Assembly: GCA_018335755.1 (NCBI GenBank)
Contig: JAGXRK010000051.1
Span: 1-64,000, forward strand
Source: Ignavibacterium sp.
GTDB taxonomy: Bacteria; Bacteroidota; Ignavibacteria; Ignavibacteriales; Ignavibacteriaceae
Reading direction: 5' to 3'
DNA length: 64,000 nucleotides
The notes below the pieces were generated by a model. The model saw nothing but the letters and a program-made list of their open reading frames with translations. It searched no databases and was not told the origin of the DNA. How positions within the stretch are numbered: the first letter of the stretch is position 1; each line of letters opens with the position of its first letter. Both the position numbers and the translations under genes were made by a program. Positions 1 to 9,441 of the stretch are shown here, piece by piece.

Positions 1-292
1 TAAACCCGGCGAACCCTCTTTTGTTATTGATAACTATGAACTGTTCCAGAACTATCCTAATCCGTTTAATCCTTCTACAACTATCAGATATGATCTGCTT
101 GAAGATGGACTTGTTACTCTTAAGGTTTTTGATATTCTGGGACAGGAAGTTAAAACCCTTGTTAACTCTGTTCAGCCGGCAAGAAGATATGAAGTCCAGT
201 TCAACTCAGAAGGACTTGCAAGCGGAGTTTATATATACAGACTTCAGGTTAACGATTTTTCTCAATCGAAGAAGATGATAATACTCAGATAA
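1..292 (+). CDS. T9SS cargo protein, C-terminal end only (cut by window edge)
   Basis: Reading frame 2 is open from the left edge to a TAA at 290-292 and encodes the last 96 residues of a secreted protein. It contains the motif QNYPNPFNPSTTIRY followed by a ILGQEV segment, an ASGVYIYRLQ segment and a final SKKMIILR. This is the Por secretion-system C-terminal sorting domain (TIGR04183 type) that directs proteins through the type IX secretion system to the outside of the cell. The body of the protein lies upstream of the window, so its function cannot be told. Its last 25 codons are almost the same as those of the next gene, which suggests recent duplication or conversion of the tail. Confidence 0.9.
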   Translation, partial: KPGEPSFVIDNYELFQNYPNPFNPSTTIRYDLLEDGLVTLKVFDILGQEVKTLVNSVQPARRYEVQFNSEGLASGVYIYRLQVNDFSQSKKMIILR

Positions 293-350
293 GATTGTGC
301 GGATCTTAAAGGATACTTTCGTAAATGCATAATTTAGAAAGGGAGAAGTT

Positions 351-3300
351 ATGAGAACACGAACTTTAAAATTGATTCTGTTCTTAATCGGAATAGTCAG
401 CATTGCTGCACAAATAACAGTGCCGGAAAGATTTCCGCTTCAGTCTTATGAAAAAGATTATAATGAATCTTTTATTCTTGGTTTACAGAATAATGATTTG
501 ATAATGTTCTGGTATGATTCTTTTAATCTTGAAATAAAATACGCCAGAAGCACGGATAGCGGAAACAGCTGGATTGATGAGAATGTCCTTGTTGTGTTTA
601 GCTCTCAACTGCAAATAAGTCCCGATATAAATGCAATTCAGCTTAATTCCGGCAGAATACTTTTCACTTACAGAACCGTTGAATATTTAATAATTTACTC
701 TGACGATAATTGTAACAGCTGGACTCAGCCGTCAATATTACCAACACGCCCCACTCCCCCTCAGCGAAGAGCAGTTTACTGGTCTTCATTAGGAAAAAGC
801 TCCAACAACTCTGCTGTCTTTGTCCACAGTTATAGAAATCCCACCGGTAGTTTTATTGGCCGCGGCATTTACACAATCGCAAGTACAGATGGTGTTAACT
901 GGTCCGGGTCAACAACTATTGATACGGCTGGAGTAAATGGAAACCTTTTAGCTCTTAGTTCTTCAAAGGACATTATTGTTTATAATGATTCAACAAATGG
1001 AAGCAATGATATTTTTTATAGAATAACCACTGACGGTGGTTTTTCCTGGTCATCAAAAGAATTACTTATCGGCAGCGACAATGATATGATAAATGCACGT
1101 GGTGTAAAAGATCAATCCGGCAAGGTATGGATATTCTTTGAAGAAGAAGAACAAACATCTTTAAGCGGATTTACACAAAATGATATTAATTATATCACCA
1201 GCACAGATGATGGAAACAACTGGAGTCCCAAAGAAAAGTTTACAACCTATAAAGGCATAGATGATAACCTTTCGTTAAGTTTATGGGGCGGAAAACCTGT
1301 TGTTTCATTTTCATCATCAAGAGCATTCAGCATACAAAACCAGAAGAAACAGATATACTATGGAATTGGTGGGGAAACAATTGATACAAATGGTCCGCCA
1401 TATTTGTTTGCTCATTCCGTTATTCCTGCATCACCGAATCAAAATGAGTCTGTAACTTTCAGAGCATGGGTTTTAGACGATACGGCTGTTGATTCTGTAC
1501 TACTAATTTTACAGACCAATGGTTCGTTCCCCCAATATTATCAAATGTATGATGACGGAATGCATGGCGATTCACTGGCTAATGATCATATTTATGGTTT
1601 CGTTCTGCAAAGCGGTTTTAACCTTGGTGATGCTGTTAATTATAGTTTTCTTCTGAAAGATGTTAATGGAAATCAATCCGGTTTTACCGCCGGTTTTTTT
1701 ACAGTGCCGGGACTTTCAGGACTTGATAAGTATTTACTTGAGACTAATAATCTAAAACTTCCAATCAACAATAGCGGAATCCTGGCAGATGTCAATATCG
1801 ATGGTCAGTCTGGTCTTCAGTTTGGCGAATCAATTATCCTTTTTTCAGGTGGATTTTTTATTTCAGGTAAGAACGGTGCAACAGAATGGGCGGCAGGACA
1901 AGCAACCTCACCACTGGTTTATAATTTTTATCCCGGCCCGGTTAATTCAAGTCCGGGCGATATAAGAAATTCTCTCTTTATTATTAATAAGAGTGATCCT
2001 GATTTCGGACTATCCTGGCAACAGTACAGGTTTGCAGTTTTAAACGGAGCAAATTTTTACGACGGAAATAATGACGGCATTTATGATCCCGTTGATTTAA
2101 ATGGCAACGGCGTGTGGGATGAGAATGAAGATAGACCCGATATGTTTGGCGATGAAACCATTTGGTGTGTATATAATGACGGAGTTCCCGGATATCAGCG
2201 CTTAAGATATCCTGGTGTTGATCCTCAGGGAATAGATATTCAACAAACAATTTTTGCGATAAATGAAAGTTTAAATCCTGTACACAATATGTTGTTTGTT
2301 AGATATCGTATCATAAATACCGGTACAGTAGCTGAAAACTTTGAGGACGTTTATTTTACAGTCTGGTCCGATCCTGACATGGGAGATTATACAAACGACC
2401 TAGTTGGAAGCGATACGCTTCTAAATTTAGGATATTGCTACAATGATAGTCTGGACAACTTGTACGGCTCTAATCCGCCAGCTATAGGAACGGCTGTTTT
2501 ACGAGGTCCGGCAGTTTATATTCCGGGTGAAACCTTCATAGATAATAATGGAAACGGTATATACGAGCCCGGCATTGATACGCCTCTTGATACAGCAATT
2601 GTAAATAATGGACTTATCGGAACGAACTCTTTTCCAGGAGCAAAAAATCTTGGTATGACTTCATTTATTTATACTCAATGCGGCAACCCGATACTTAATG
2701 AACCGAATAATGTTCAACAGGCAAGATACTTTATGACAGGAAAAAATTTATTGGGTCAATATACCGATCCCTGTACCTGGATGGGCGGAGTTGTTTACGG
2801 GGTTCCTTGTGCTGATGTTAATCCGATTTATCATTACTCGGGAGATCCCGTTAATTCCTTTGGCTGGATAAATAATTTTCCCTGCGATCAGAGAATGTGG
2901 ACAAATGTTGGTCCGTTCACCTTACCTCAAAATGAAAGGGTTGATATTTGGACAGCTTACATTGTCGGGCGCGGAAATGATAATTTAAATTCTGTTACTA
3001 AATTAAAAGAATATACTGTTGCCGCAAATAATTTTTACACGTCAAACTTTACACAGCTTCCCACGAGTGTAAAGGATGAGAAAATTACTTTTCGTGATTA
3101 TAAGTTATATCAGAACTATCCCAATCCGTTTAATCCAACAACGACGTTAAGGTATTCTATTCCAAACGACGGAGCAGTAACTCTAAAGATTTATAATATT
3201 CTCGGACAGGAAGTTGCGACTCTTGTGAATGAATATCAAAAAGCAAATGAATATCAGATTCATTTTGATTCAAAGGGTCTTGCAAGTGGCGTTTATATAT

Positions 3301-3356
3301 ACAGACTTCAGGTTAATGATTTTTCTCAATCGAAGAAAATGATATTGCTGAAGTAA
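351..3356 (+). CDS. T9SS-secreted protein with sialidase-like Asp-box propeller
   Basis: A 1001-residue exported protein. A signal peptide covers about residues 1-21 (ends IAAQ). The first 300 residues carry Asp-box motifs of the BNR/sialidase type (STDSGNSW near 67, TTDGGFSW near 226, STDDGNNW near 284), which form a beta-propeller. A middle region near 570-600 has Asp/Asn-rich D-x-N-x-D-G loops that look calcium-binding. The type A T9SS sorting domain occupies about 918-1001 (QNYPNPFNP, ILGQEVATL, final KKMILLK). The start is supported by GGGAG 6 bases upstream of ATG. No catalytic sialidase residues could be assigned with confidence, so the propeller may serve binding or structure rather than hydrolysis. 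Confidence 0.88.
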   Translation: MRTRTLKLILFLIGIVSIAAQITVPERFPLQSYEKDYNESFILGLQNNDLIMFWYDSFNLEIKYARSTDSGNSWIDENVLVVFSSQLQISPDINAIQLNSGRILFTYRTVEYLIIYSDDNCNSWTQPSILPTRPTPPQRRAVYWSSLGKSSNNSAVFVHSYRNPTGSFIGRGIYTIASTDGVNWSGSTTIDTAGVNGNLLALSSSKDIIVYNDSTNGSNDIFYRITTDGGFSWSSKELLIGSDNDMINARGVKDQSGKVWIFFEEEEQTSLSGFTQNDINYITSTDDGNNWSPKEKFTTYKGIDDNLSLSLWGGKPVVSFSSSRAFSIQNQKKQIYYGIGGETIDTNGPPYLFAHSVIPASPNQNESVTFRAWVLDDTAVDSVLLILQTNGSFPQYYQMYDDGMHGDSLANDHIYGFVLQSGFNLGDAVNYSFLLKDVNGNQSGFTAGFFTVPGLSGLDKYLLETNNLKLPINNSGILADVNIDGQSGLQFGESIILFSGGFFISGKNGATEWAAGQATSPLVYNFYPGPVNSSPGDIRNSLFIINKSDPDFGLSWQQYRFAVLNGANFYDGNNDGIYDPVDLNGNGVWDENEDRPDMFGDETIWCVYNDGVPGYQRLRYPGVDPQGIDIQQTIFAINESLNPVHNMLFVRYRIINTGTVAENFEDVYFTVWSDPDMGDYTNDLVGSDTLLNLGYCYNDSLDNLYGSNPPAIGTAVLRGPAVYIPGETFIDNNGNGIYEPGIDTPLDTAIVNNGLIGTNSFPGAKNLGMTSFIYTQCGNPILNEPNNVQQARYFMTGKNLLGQYTDPCTWMGGVVYGVPCADVNPIYHYSGDPVNSFGWINNFPCDQRMWTNVGPFTLPQNERVDIWTAYIVGRGNDNLNSVTKLKEYTVAANNFYTSNFTQLPTSVKDEKITFRDYKLYQNYPNPFNPTTTLRYSIPNDGAVTLKIYNILGQEVATLVNEYQKANEYQIHFDSKGLASGVYIYRLQVNDFSQSKKMILLK

Positions 3357-3632
3357 TACATTGCAGACAGATTTATCGGATGAGAGATCTTTGAGATACC
3401 TTTTAGATTTCTCCCTCTGGTTGAAAGGACAGGACTCACTTGTCATTTCGAGGAGTTTACGACGAGAAATCTGGTGGAGTCTACTTTTGGATTTCTCCCT
3501 CTGGTCGAAAGGACAATGTGTTTTGTCATCTCGACGATTGGAATGAGGAGAGATCTTGTTCGTTTCCAGATTTCTGCCTTCGTTCTAAATAACAGAATAT
3601 ATGCAACAGTTTCATTATTTAAAAACAAAAAT
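3357..3632. repeat. Intergenic block of palindromic interspersed repeats
   Basis: No credible gene lies here. The motif starting GATTTCTCCCTCTGG occurs at 3406-3431 and again at 3490-3515, exactly 84 bases later with one internal difference. Each copy is followed by its inverted partner (TCATTTCGAGGAG...GAGAAATCT at 3443-3472 and TCATCTCGACG...GAGAGATCT at 3526-3556), so each unit is an imperfect palindrome. Related sequence is seen at 18939-19023 and inside the coding region at 27582-27612. Short open frames across this block are by-products of the repeat. Confidence 0.75.
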
Positions 3633-3650
3633 GCCGGACTTTCATCCGGC
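3633..3650 (-). terminator. Intrinsic terminator of the ferredoxin gene
   Basis: GCCGGA (3633-3638) pairs with TCCGGC (3645-3650) around a 6-base loop. Read on the minus strand the hairpin is followed by a run rich in T (ATTTTTGTTTTT). It lies 27 bases past the ferredoxin stop. Confidence 0.75.
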
Positions 3651-3676
3651 ACTTTTATATCATCGTTAGAAAAAAA

Positions 3677-3976
3677 TTATCTTCCGACTTTATCTAAATA
3701 TTCTTTTTTAGCAATTAGTTGTTCTTTTGTTTCAACTCTGTCCGGATCCATTATAATTGCATCGCTCGGACAGGCAGGAATACACTGCGGTTCATCGTAG
3801 TATCCAACGCATTCTGTGCATTTATCGTAGGCAATGTATGTGTGTTCATCACTTAATGCAGGATGTTCTTCACCTCCAAGTATCCAGGGATCGCCGGGGT
3901 TATAAATTGCATCGTTAGGACATTCAATTTCGCATGCATTACAGGAAATGCATTCATCAGTTATTAAAAGAGCCAT
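3677..3976 (-). CDS. 2[4Fe-4S] ferredoxin, YfhL/Alvin type
   Basis: A 99-residue soluble electron carrier. Two cluster-binding motifs are visible: C9-x2-C12-x2-C15-x3-C19-P and C53-x2-C56-x8-C65-x3-C69-P. The eight-residue spacing in the second motif, with the VGYYDEPQC loop, and the helical C-terminal tail are typical of Allochromatium/YfhL-type low-potential ferredoxins common in green sulfur bacteria and relatives. The ATG at 3976 is preceded by GGGGAG with suitable spacing. It stands alone, divergent from nothing and about 115 bases downstream of the symporter gene, so its redox partner cannot be deduced from context. Confidence 0.93.
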   Translation of the reverse strand: MALLITDECISCNACEIECPNDAIYNPGDPWILGGEEHPALSDEHTYIAYDKCTECVGYYDEPQCIPACPSDAIIMDPDRVETKEQLIAKKEYLDKVGR

Positions 3977-4091
3977 AATATTCTCCCCTAAAAGGATTTT
4001 CAGTAATTAGTGAATTAACGTTTCAAACTTAATAAAATTTTGAAAATAAAGCAGTGACATTAATTTTCATCAAAATAAAAGAGTCTTTAAA

Positions 4092-5438
4092 TCAGGACTT
4101 ATTATTAAAATAATTTTTTGTTTCAGCAGCAACAATTCCGCCTAATCCCAAAAGTCCTATTAAGTTGGGCAGCGCCATCAATCCGTTCATTATATCGGCA
4201 AAAGTCCACACTAAATCGAGTTTAACAACTGCACCTACAAAAACAGCAATAACAAAAAGCACTCTGTATGGTACAACGGATTTTATACCCAGCAAGTACT
4301 CAATTGATTTTTCACCGTAATAACACCAGCCGAGAATTGTTGAGTAAGCAAAAAAGATTATTCCGAGCGATACGATTATTCCACCCCACTCACCCGGCAG
4401 GGCAGTTTCAAAAGCCATTGATGTTAATGGAACACCGGTATTTCCTGTTTCCATTACCCCGCTTACGAGAATTGCAAAACCTGTAAATGAACAAACCACA
4501 ATAGTATCAATAAAAGTTTGGGTCATAGAAACCAGCGCCTGGGTAACAGGATGTTTTGTCTGTGCAGCGGCCGCCGCTATCGGGGCACTGCCGAGTCCTG
4601 ATTCATTAGAGAAAACTCCGCGTGCAACACCCATTCTAATAGTAAGCATAACTGTAGCTCCGGCAAATCCGCCGCTTGCTGCAGTTGGAGTAAAAGCTTC
4701 AATAAGCACGTGAGAAATTACATTTGGCACTTCACCAATATGGATTATTACAACCACCAATGCTGCCAACATATAAAATAACACCATTGATGGAACAAGA
4801 ACCTGGGTAACTTTTCCAATACTTTTTATTCCGCCGAGAATAACAAGACCGGTTAATAGTGCTAATGCAATACCGGTATATTCAACCGGGATATTAAATG
4901 AATGATTAACCGCATCGGCAACAGAGTTTGACTGCACCATATTTCCAATTCCAAACGCCGCAATAGAAGCAAAAACTGCAAAAAGAGCACCCAGCCATTT
5001 AAGGTTTAACCCTTTTGAAATGTAGTACATTGGTCCGCCGCTCATCTGACCCCTCTCGTCAACAACTCTATATTTAACAGCAAGAACAGCTTCGGCATAT
5101 TTAGTTGCCATTCCGAATAAACCTGTTATCCACATCCAGAATAATGCGCCGGGTCCGCCGATTGCAATAGCTGTTGCAACTCCTGCAATATTACCAGTTC
5201 CAACGGTGGCGGCGAGTGCAGTCATCAATGCCTGAAAGTGTGAAATATCTCCGGGTTGATCGCTGTCTTCTTTTCTTTTAATCAGGGCAAGCCACAAAGA
5301 ATGGAAAAGTTTTCGGAATTGTAATCCGCGTAACAGAAAGGTAAGATAAATACCGGTTCCGACCAGAAGAATTAATAAGGGCGGTCCCCAAATAAAATCA
5401 CTGATGCTGGTAAGAATAGATTGAACGTCAGCTTCCAT
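4092..5438 (-). CDS. Sodium:alanine symporter, AGCS family
   Basis: A 448-residue inner-membrane protein with about ten or eleven hydrophobic segments. It carries hallmark stretches of the alanine/glycine:cation symporter family, including [12 protein letters not shown] near residue 80, SGGPMYY near 135 and [14 protein letters not shown] near 275. It would couple Na+ entry to uptake of a small neutral amino acid. A purine-rich AGAAAG stretch lies just upstream of the ATG. It ends 115 bases before the ferredoxin gene and lies 78 bases past a small membrane-protein gene on the same strand, so it could be co-transcribed with that gene. Confidence 0.93.
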   Translation of the reverse strand: MEADVQSILTSISDFIWGPPLLILLVGTGIYLTFLLRGLQFRKLFHSLWLALIKRKEDSDQPGDISHFQALMTALAATVGTGNIAGVATAIAIGGPGALFWMWITGLFGMATKYAEAVLAVKYRVVDERGQMSGGPMYYISKGLNLKWLGALFAVFASIAAFGIGNMVQSNSVADAVNHSFNIPVEYTGIALALLTGLVILGGIKSIGKVTQVLVPSMVLFYMLAALVVVIIHIGEVPNVISHVLIEAFTPTAASGGFAGATVMLTIRMGVARGVFSNESGLGSAPIAAAAAQTKHPVTQALVSMTQTFIDTIVVCSFTGFAILVSGVMETGNTGVPLTSMAFETALPGEWGGIIVSLGIIFFAYSTILGWCYYGEKSIEYLLGIKSVVPYRVLFVIAVFVGAVVKLDLVWTFADIMNGLMALPNLIGLLGLGGIVAAETKNYFNNKS

Positions 5439-5516
5439 AATCTACTTTCTAAAAAAGTGAATATAAGAATTTAAAGAGAAGTACAGCAGGAGACTATCAG
5501 ATGTATTTGGCAATAC

Positions 5517-5888
5517 TTAGGGCTCCCTGAATTCCACTCCGTTTATAGACTTAATAGCTATAATATTCCTGAAACGCGGAATAAACGGAATATAAACTCC
5601 GACAACCTTTACCCTGTAATCTGCACCAGCTCTGAAGTAGGGATATAATCTATCCGCATTGGATTTGCTGTGGTAATAATTATTTGAATTTGTAAAAACC
5701 TCATTTGCAGTAAATATAAAATACTTGCCGGACTCCTTTCCAAATCGCTCTTTATTAATTACAGTAATCGTAATTTCCTCTTCCGTTAGGTACGGCTCAA
5801 AGAACACATAACCAAAAACAATAACAAAAAGTATTATAACAAATCCGGCAAGGACTGATAATTTTACTATTTTGCTGCTGATCATCAT
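5517..5888 (-). CDS. Small membrane-anchored protein, DUF1523-like
   Basis: A 123-residue protein with one N-terminal transmembrane helix at about residues 9-32 and a roughly 90-residue outer domain. The order of motifs (ITVINKER, then YFIFTANEVFTN, then FRAGADYRVKVVGVYIPF and NIIAI) resembles the DUF1523 family, whose role is unknown. The start is supported by GGAGG 9 bases upstream of the first of two adjacent ATG codons. The assignment rests on motif order only; it could be a lineage-specific protein. Confidence 0.65.
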   Translation of the reverse strand: MMISSKIVKLSVLAGFVIILFVIVFGYVFFEPYLTEEEITITVINKERFGKESGKYFIFTANEVFTNSNNYYHSKSNADRLYPYFRAGADYRVKVVGVYIPFIPRFRNIIAIKSINGVEFREP

Positions 5889-6099
5889 ATCAAAACACCT
5901 CCGAAAGCTTTTAGCTTTGCAAATATTTTATTAAGGTATTGTAAAGTCTGTATTTTATTTCTTAAAATCAATATTGTTTGCTGAATAAATAGTGAGAATT
6001 CAGGGCAGAAATAGAAAGTCAAAAGTCAATTAAAATATCAGGGTCGGTTTATAAGGGTTTGACTTTTTTTGAGCATCTGCCTGACTCATAAATAAAAGG

Positions 6100-7500
6100 T
6101 TAAACTCCTCTCGATTCCCCGCTAACCATATGCCACACTGTCATTAGTATTATTTGTATATCTAATTTAAAAGACCAGTTTTCGATATACCAGAGATCAT
6201 ACTCCATCCGCTTGCGTAAGCGTTTTCTGTTTTCTTCTTTATCCTGAACATCGCCGCGCAGACCGTGAATCTGTGCCCAGCCGGTTATGCCCGGTTTAAC
6301 ATTGTAACGCAATTTTATTTCTTCAAAAATTTTTTCATACTCAACGTCAAACATAACGGCATGAGGACGCGGACCAACAACAGACATATCGCCTCTAAGC
6401 ACATTGATGAATTGAGGCAATTCATCAATATTGGTCTTTCTTAATATTCTTCCAATCCGGGTAACCCTTGGATCTTTATCTACCACAGGTTTAAACTTTT
6501 CTTCGTTCTTATCTAAGTATGTAAGAGTTCTGAATTTATAACAGTTGAACTTTTTGTTCCTCACACCAAACCGTTCCTGAACAAAAAAGACAGGTCCTTT
6601 TGAATTGAATATTATCAGCACCGCCACAACAGGAACCAGCCAGGATAGAACAAAAACAGAAACAAGAAGTGAAAAGAAAATATCAAAAATTCTTTTAACA
6701 AACCGCCAGTTTGCTTCATTCAGGGGTTCTTCTCTTGCGGTAATGATAGGAAAGTTACCCATTGAGCTTGCCTGAAAACGATTTCCAAGGAACCTTAAAT
6801 AATCCGGAATAATATGAACTTTTACAGCATTGATGTTACAAACTCTAATCAGTTCATCTAGCCTGTATGAAGATCCTTCCTGAAGAGCTATTACAACTTC
6901 ATCTACTTCTTTCTTTTCCAGAACTGAATTAAGGTCTGCTATTGAACCAATAACTTTTTCTTTGCTTTCCTGATTACTGCCGTTAAGAAAACCATAAAAC
7001 TTATAGCCAAGGTCCGGATTTTTTTCTATCATTTGTTTAAAGTTCCCGGCTGCTTCATTATATCCAAGTATTAAAAGGTTCCTTACGTTTTTGCCCTTTT
7101 TACGAAGTGTTTTAAGGGTTTTCCTAAATATGATTGTTCTGACGCTGATAAGCAGAATGATGAATAAGGTAAAAAGAACTATAAAGTTTCTTGTGAACAG
7201 ATCTTCTTTAACAAGAAAAATAAAAGTTACGGAAAGCAGTGCCTGAACAACTGCACTTTTTAAAATATTAGTAAACTGGTATGCAAAAGGTTTTGAAAAG
7301 AAATCGCTGTAAAATCCGGACATGCTAGCATAAAAGAACCACAAAATATTTGACAGCAAAAGAAGAACAAACATCATTGTTCTTTCCAGAAGTATATCAG
7401 GCGATTGTGCAATTATGGCGGCTACAAAGAAGGCAAGATTCAGTAGAATTAAATCACTTATTAAACGCAGCGTATGGATCGTTTTTTTATTTACTATCAT
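6100..7500 (-). CDS. Undecaprenyl-phosphate sugar-1-phosphate transferase (WcaJ-type)
   Basis: A 466-residue membrane enzyme that would start polysaccharide repeat-unit assembly by moving a hexose-1-phosphate onto undecaprenyl phosphate. Four N-terminal membrane helices (residues about 10-130) are followed by a CoA-binding-like Rossmann domain (about 140-255), one more helix, and the catalytic bacterial sugar transferase domain. The last shows VKRIFDI, VQERFG, YKFRT, TRIGRILRKTNIDELPQ and VGPRPH motifs. Length and domain order fit TIGR03023/TIGR03025. Its start overlaps the stop of the upstream glycosyltransferase by four bases (ATGA), so the two are translationally coupled. Confidence 0.92.
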   Translation of the reverse strand: MIVNKKTIHTLRLISDLILLNLAFFVAAIIAQSPDILLERTMMFVLLLLSNILWFFYASMSGFYSDFFSKPFAYQFTNILKSAVVQALLSVTFIFLVKEDLFTRNFIVLFTLFIILLISVRTIIFRKTLKTLRKKGKNVRNLLILGYNEAAGNFKQMIEKNPDLGYKFYGFLNGSNQESKEKVIGSIADLNSVLEKKEVDEVVIALQEGSSYRLDELIRVCNINAVKVHIIPDYLRFLGNRFQASSMGNFPIITAREEPLNEANWRFVKRIFDIFFSLLVSVFVLSWLVPVVAVLIIFNSKGPVFFVQERFGVRNKKFNCYKFRTLTYLDKNEEKFKPVVDKDPRVTRIGRILRKTNIDELPQFINVLRGDMSVVGPRPHAVMFDVEYEKIFEEIKLRYNVKPGITGWAQIHGLRGDVQDKEENRKRLRKRMEYDLWYIENWSFKLDIQIILMTVWHMVSGESRGV

Positions 7501-8606
7501 TTCCTGTTAAAAAATTCTTTTGCTTTTTGATTAACAAATTCCGTAATGTTTTTTTCAAAAACTGACCTGCTGAACTTTTGGGAATGTTCACGTATCGTAT
7601 TGCTTTCAAAATTATTCACTGCTGATTCAAAATGATTGACTGCTTCGATCAGAGACTCTTCCGTCTGATTTTCAAATAAAATTCCTGTTTTATTATGAAC
7701 TACGGTTTCCGAAGCACCGCCCTTTTGAAAAGCTATAACAGGTGTACCGCAAGCCATCGCTTCAACCACAATAATTCCAAAATCTTCTTCCGCTGTAAAT
7801 ATAAATGCTTTTGCCTTCATTAAATGTTCTTTAAGAACATTAAACGGCTGATAGCCAAGTAAAGTAATATTACTGCCTGCAATACTTCTTATCTTATTCA
7901 TTTCGGGTCCATCACCAATTACAATAAGTTTTTTATCCGGCATTTTATTAAATGCTCTTACTGCAAGGTTCATTTTCTTGTAAGGAACCATACGCGAGGC
8001 AATCAGATAAAAATCTTCTTTACTGCCGACTTCAAAAAGATGCGTATCAACCGGTGGATAAATTACCGGAACATCAATATTATAAATCCGCTTTATTCTT
8101 TCTTTAATATAATGTGAAATAGCAATTATGTGATTTGGGTTTTCCGCAGATCTTATATCCCACTTTCTCAAATAATTGATGAAAAGTTTAGCAACGGAAC
8201 CCTTGAATCCCTTTAAATATTCATCAGCACTTTCCCACGCATATCTCATTGGTGAATAACAGTAACTTATATGAAGCTGATTTTTATTTGTTTTAACTCC
8301 CTTTGCAACAGCGTGTGAGCTGGAAATTACGATATCATACTTCGAAACATCAAAACTTTCAATTGCCGTTGGGAAAAACGGCAGGTAGTATCTGTGCCTT
8401 TTCCTTGAAAAAGGTAATTTCTGGATGAAAGATGTCCTTGTAGATTTTCCCTTAAGAATTATCTTTCTTTGTTCATCATTAAGAAAATCAACAAGCGTGA
8501 AAATATCCGCTTCTGGCCAGATATTGATGAAAGACTCCACACATCTTTCGGAGCCGGCATAGTTAACAAGCCATTCGTGTACTATTGCGGTTTTATAATT
8601 GTTCAA
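7497..8606 (-). CDS. Glycosyltransferase family 4
   Basis: A 369-residue cytoplasmic GT-B enzyme. The C-terminal nucleotide-sugar domain shows SRMVPYKKMNLAV (about residue 203), VIGDGPEM, and the E-x7-E-type stretch FTAEEDFGIIVVEAMACGTPVIA (split here by the usual motif boundaries near 270-290). These are standard for group 1 transferases that act in capsule or exopolysaccharide assembly. It overlaps the WcaJ-type gene by four bases and is divergent from a GT2 gene 67 bases away. Donor and acceptor sugar cannot be inferred. Confidence 0.92.
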   Translation of the reverse strand: MNNYKTAIVHEWLVNYAGSERCVESFINIWPEADIFTLVDFLNDEQRKIILKGKSTRTSFIQKLPFSRKRHRYYLPFFPTAIESFDVSKYDIVISSSHAVAKGVKTNKNQLHISYCYSPMRYAWESADEYLKGFKGSVAKLFINYLRKWDIRSAENPNHIIAISHYIKERIKRIYNIDVPVIYPPVDTHLFEVGSKEDFYLIASRMVPYKKMNLAVRAFNKMPDKKLIVIGDGPEMNKIRSIAGSNITLLGYQPFNVLKEHLMKAKAFIFTAEEDFGIIVVEAMACGTPVIAFQKGGASETVVHNKTGILFENQTEESLIEAVNHFESAVNNFESNTIREHSQKFSRSVFEKNITEFVNQKAKEFFNRK

Positions 8607-8673
8607 AGTTTCGATAAATAATATTTAATTTGTACCTGATTAAAATAAGAAATATGTACGATATAAGACCCCG

Positions 8674-9441
8674 ATGATCTCAGTAATAACAATTACATAT
8701 AATAACTCCGAAGAGCTTGTAAGAACTATAAACTCATTACAAAAAAGTTCTTTTGTTGAGTCTGTTATAATTAACGGCGGCAGCTGCGAACGCACGCGGG
8801 AGTTTCTTAAATCCTATAATGGTGTTGTAATTAATGAAAAAGATCAGGGCATAGCAGATGCATTTAACAAGGGCATAAAAAACTCATCGGGCAAATATTT
8901 AATGTTTCTTAACAGCGGTGATGAACTAATTGATAAAACTTATCTTAAAAAAGCCAGGGAGTTTTTAGATATTAATCCGGGTTTTTCATTTGTTCATTCA
9001 AATCTTGTGCTGATTGATGAATCCGGTGAAAAACTATATATGCGTCCACCAATGAAAAATGTTGGGAGAGGAATGCCGTATCTTCATCCCACTATAATTG
9101 TTCGAAGAGAAATTTTTGATAAGATCGGATTGTTCGGAACCGATCTTAAAATTGCAATGGATTATGATTTTATTGTAAGAATGAAAAAAGCCGGACTAAA
9201 GGGCTTTTACTTCAATGAAATTTATTCAGTTAAAATGGATGGTACCGGAAAATCTGTTAAGCAGGAATCCGCAGCATTAAAAGAGTGTTTTATGGTACTT
9301 AAACAGAATGAATACCTGAATTTTGAAAACCTTATGGGGTTCGCAGTAAGATATACGCTTTTTATTATTAGAAAATTTATGAGTGCTGCGGGTCTGAACA
9401 AATTCCTTCTGAAACTGAAAAAGCTAAAACATAAAAACTGA
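8674..9441 (+). CDS. Glycosyltransferase family 2
   Basis: A 255-residue GT-A enzyme starting MISVITITYNN, with the usual Rossmann-like N-terminus, an EKDQGIADAFNKG segment near residue 70, and FLNSGDEL near 91 in place of the DxD metal motif. This is typical of the WcaA-like subgroup. FGTDLKIAMDYDF near 155-167 is the acceptor-side motif. A few basic residues and a hydrophobic patch end the protein. Its stop codon abuts the stop codon of the convergent GT2 gene (TGA next to TCA) with no intergenic space. Confidence 0.9.
   Translation: MISVITITYNNSEELVRTINSLQKSSFVESVIINGGSCERTREFLKSYNGVVINEKDQGIADAFNKGIKNSSGKYLMFLNSGDELIDKTYLKKAREFLDINPGFSFVHSNLVLIDESGEKLYMRPPMKNVGRGMPYLHPTIIVRREIFDKIGLFGTDLKIAMDYDFIVRMKKAGLKGFYFNEIYSVKMDGTGKSVKQESAALKECFMVLKQNEYLNFENLMGFAVRYTLFIIRKFMSAAGLNKFLLKLKKLKHKN

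Noticed and set aside
3406..3556. CRISPR-like array
   Set aside because: Only two units, each palindromic over its whole length, and no cas genes nearby.
3361..3800. Two plus-strand open frames (61 and 108 residues)
   Set aside because: They read through the palindromic repeats and antisense to the ferredoxin, with no ribosome site or family similarity.
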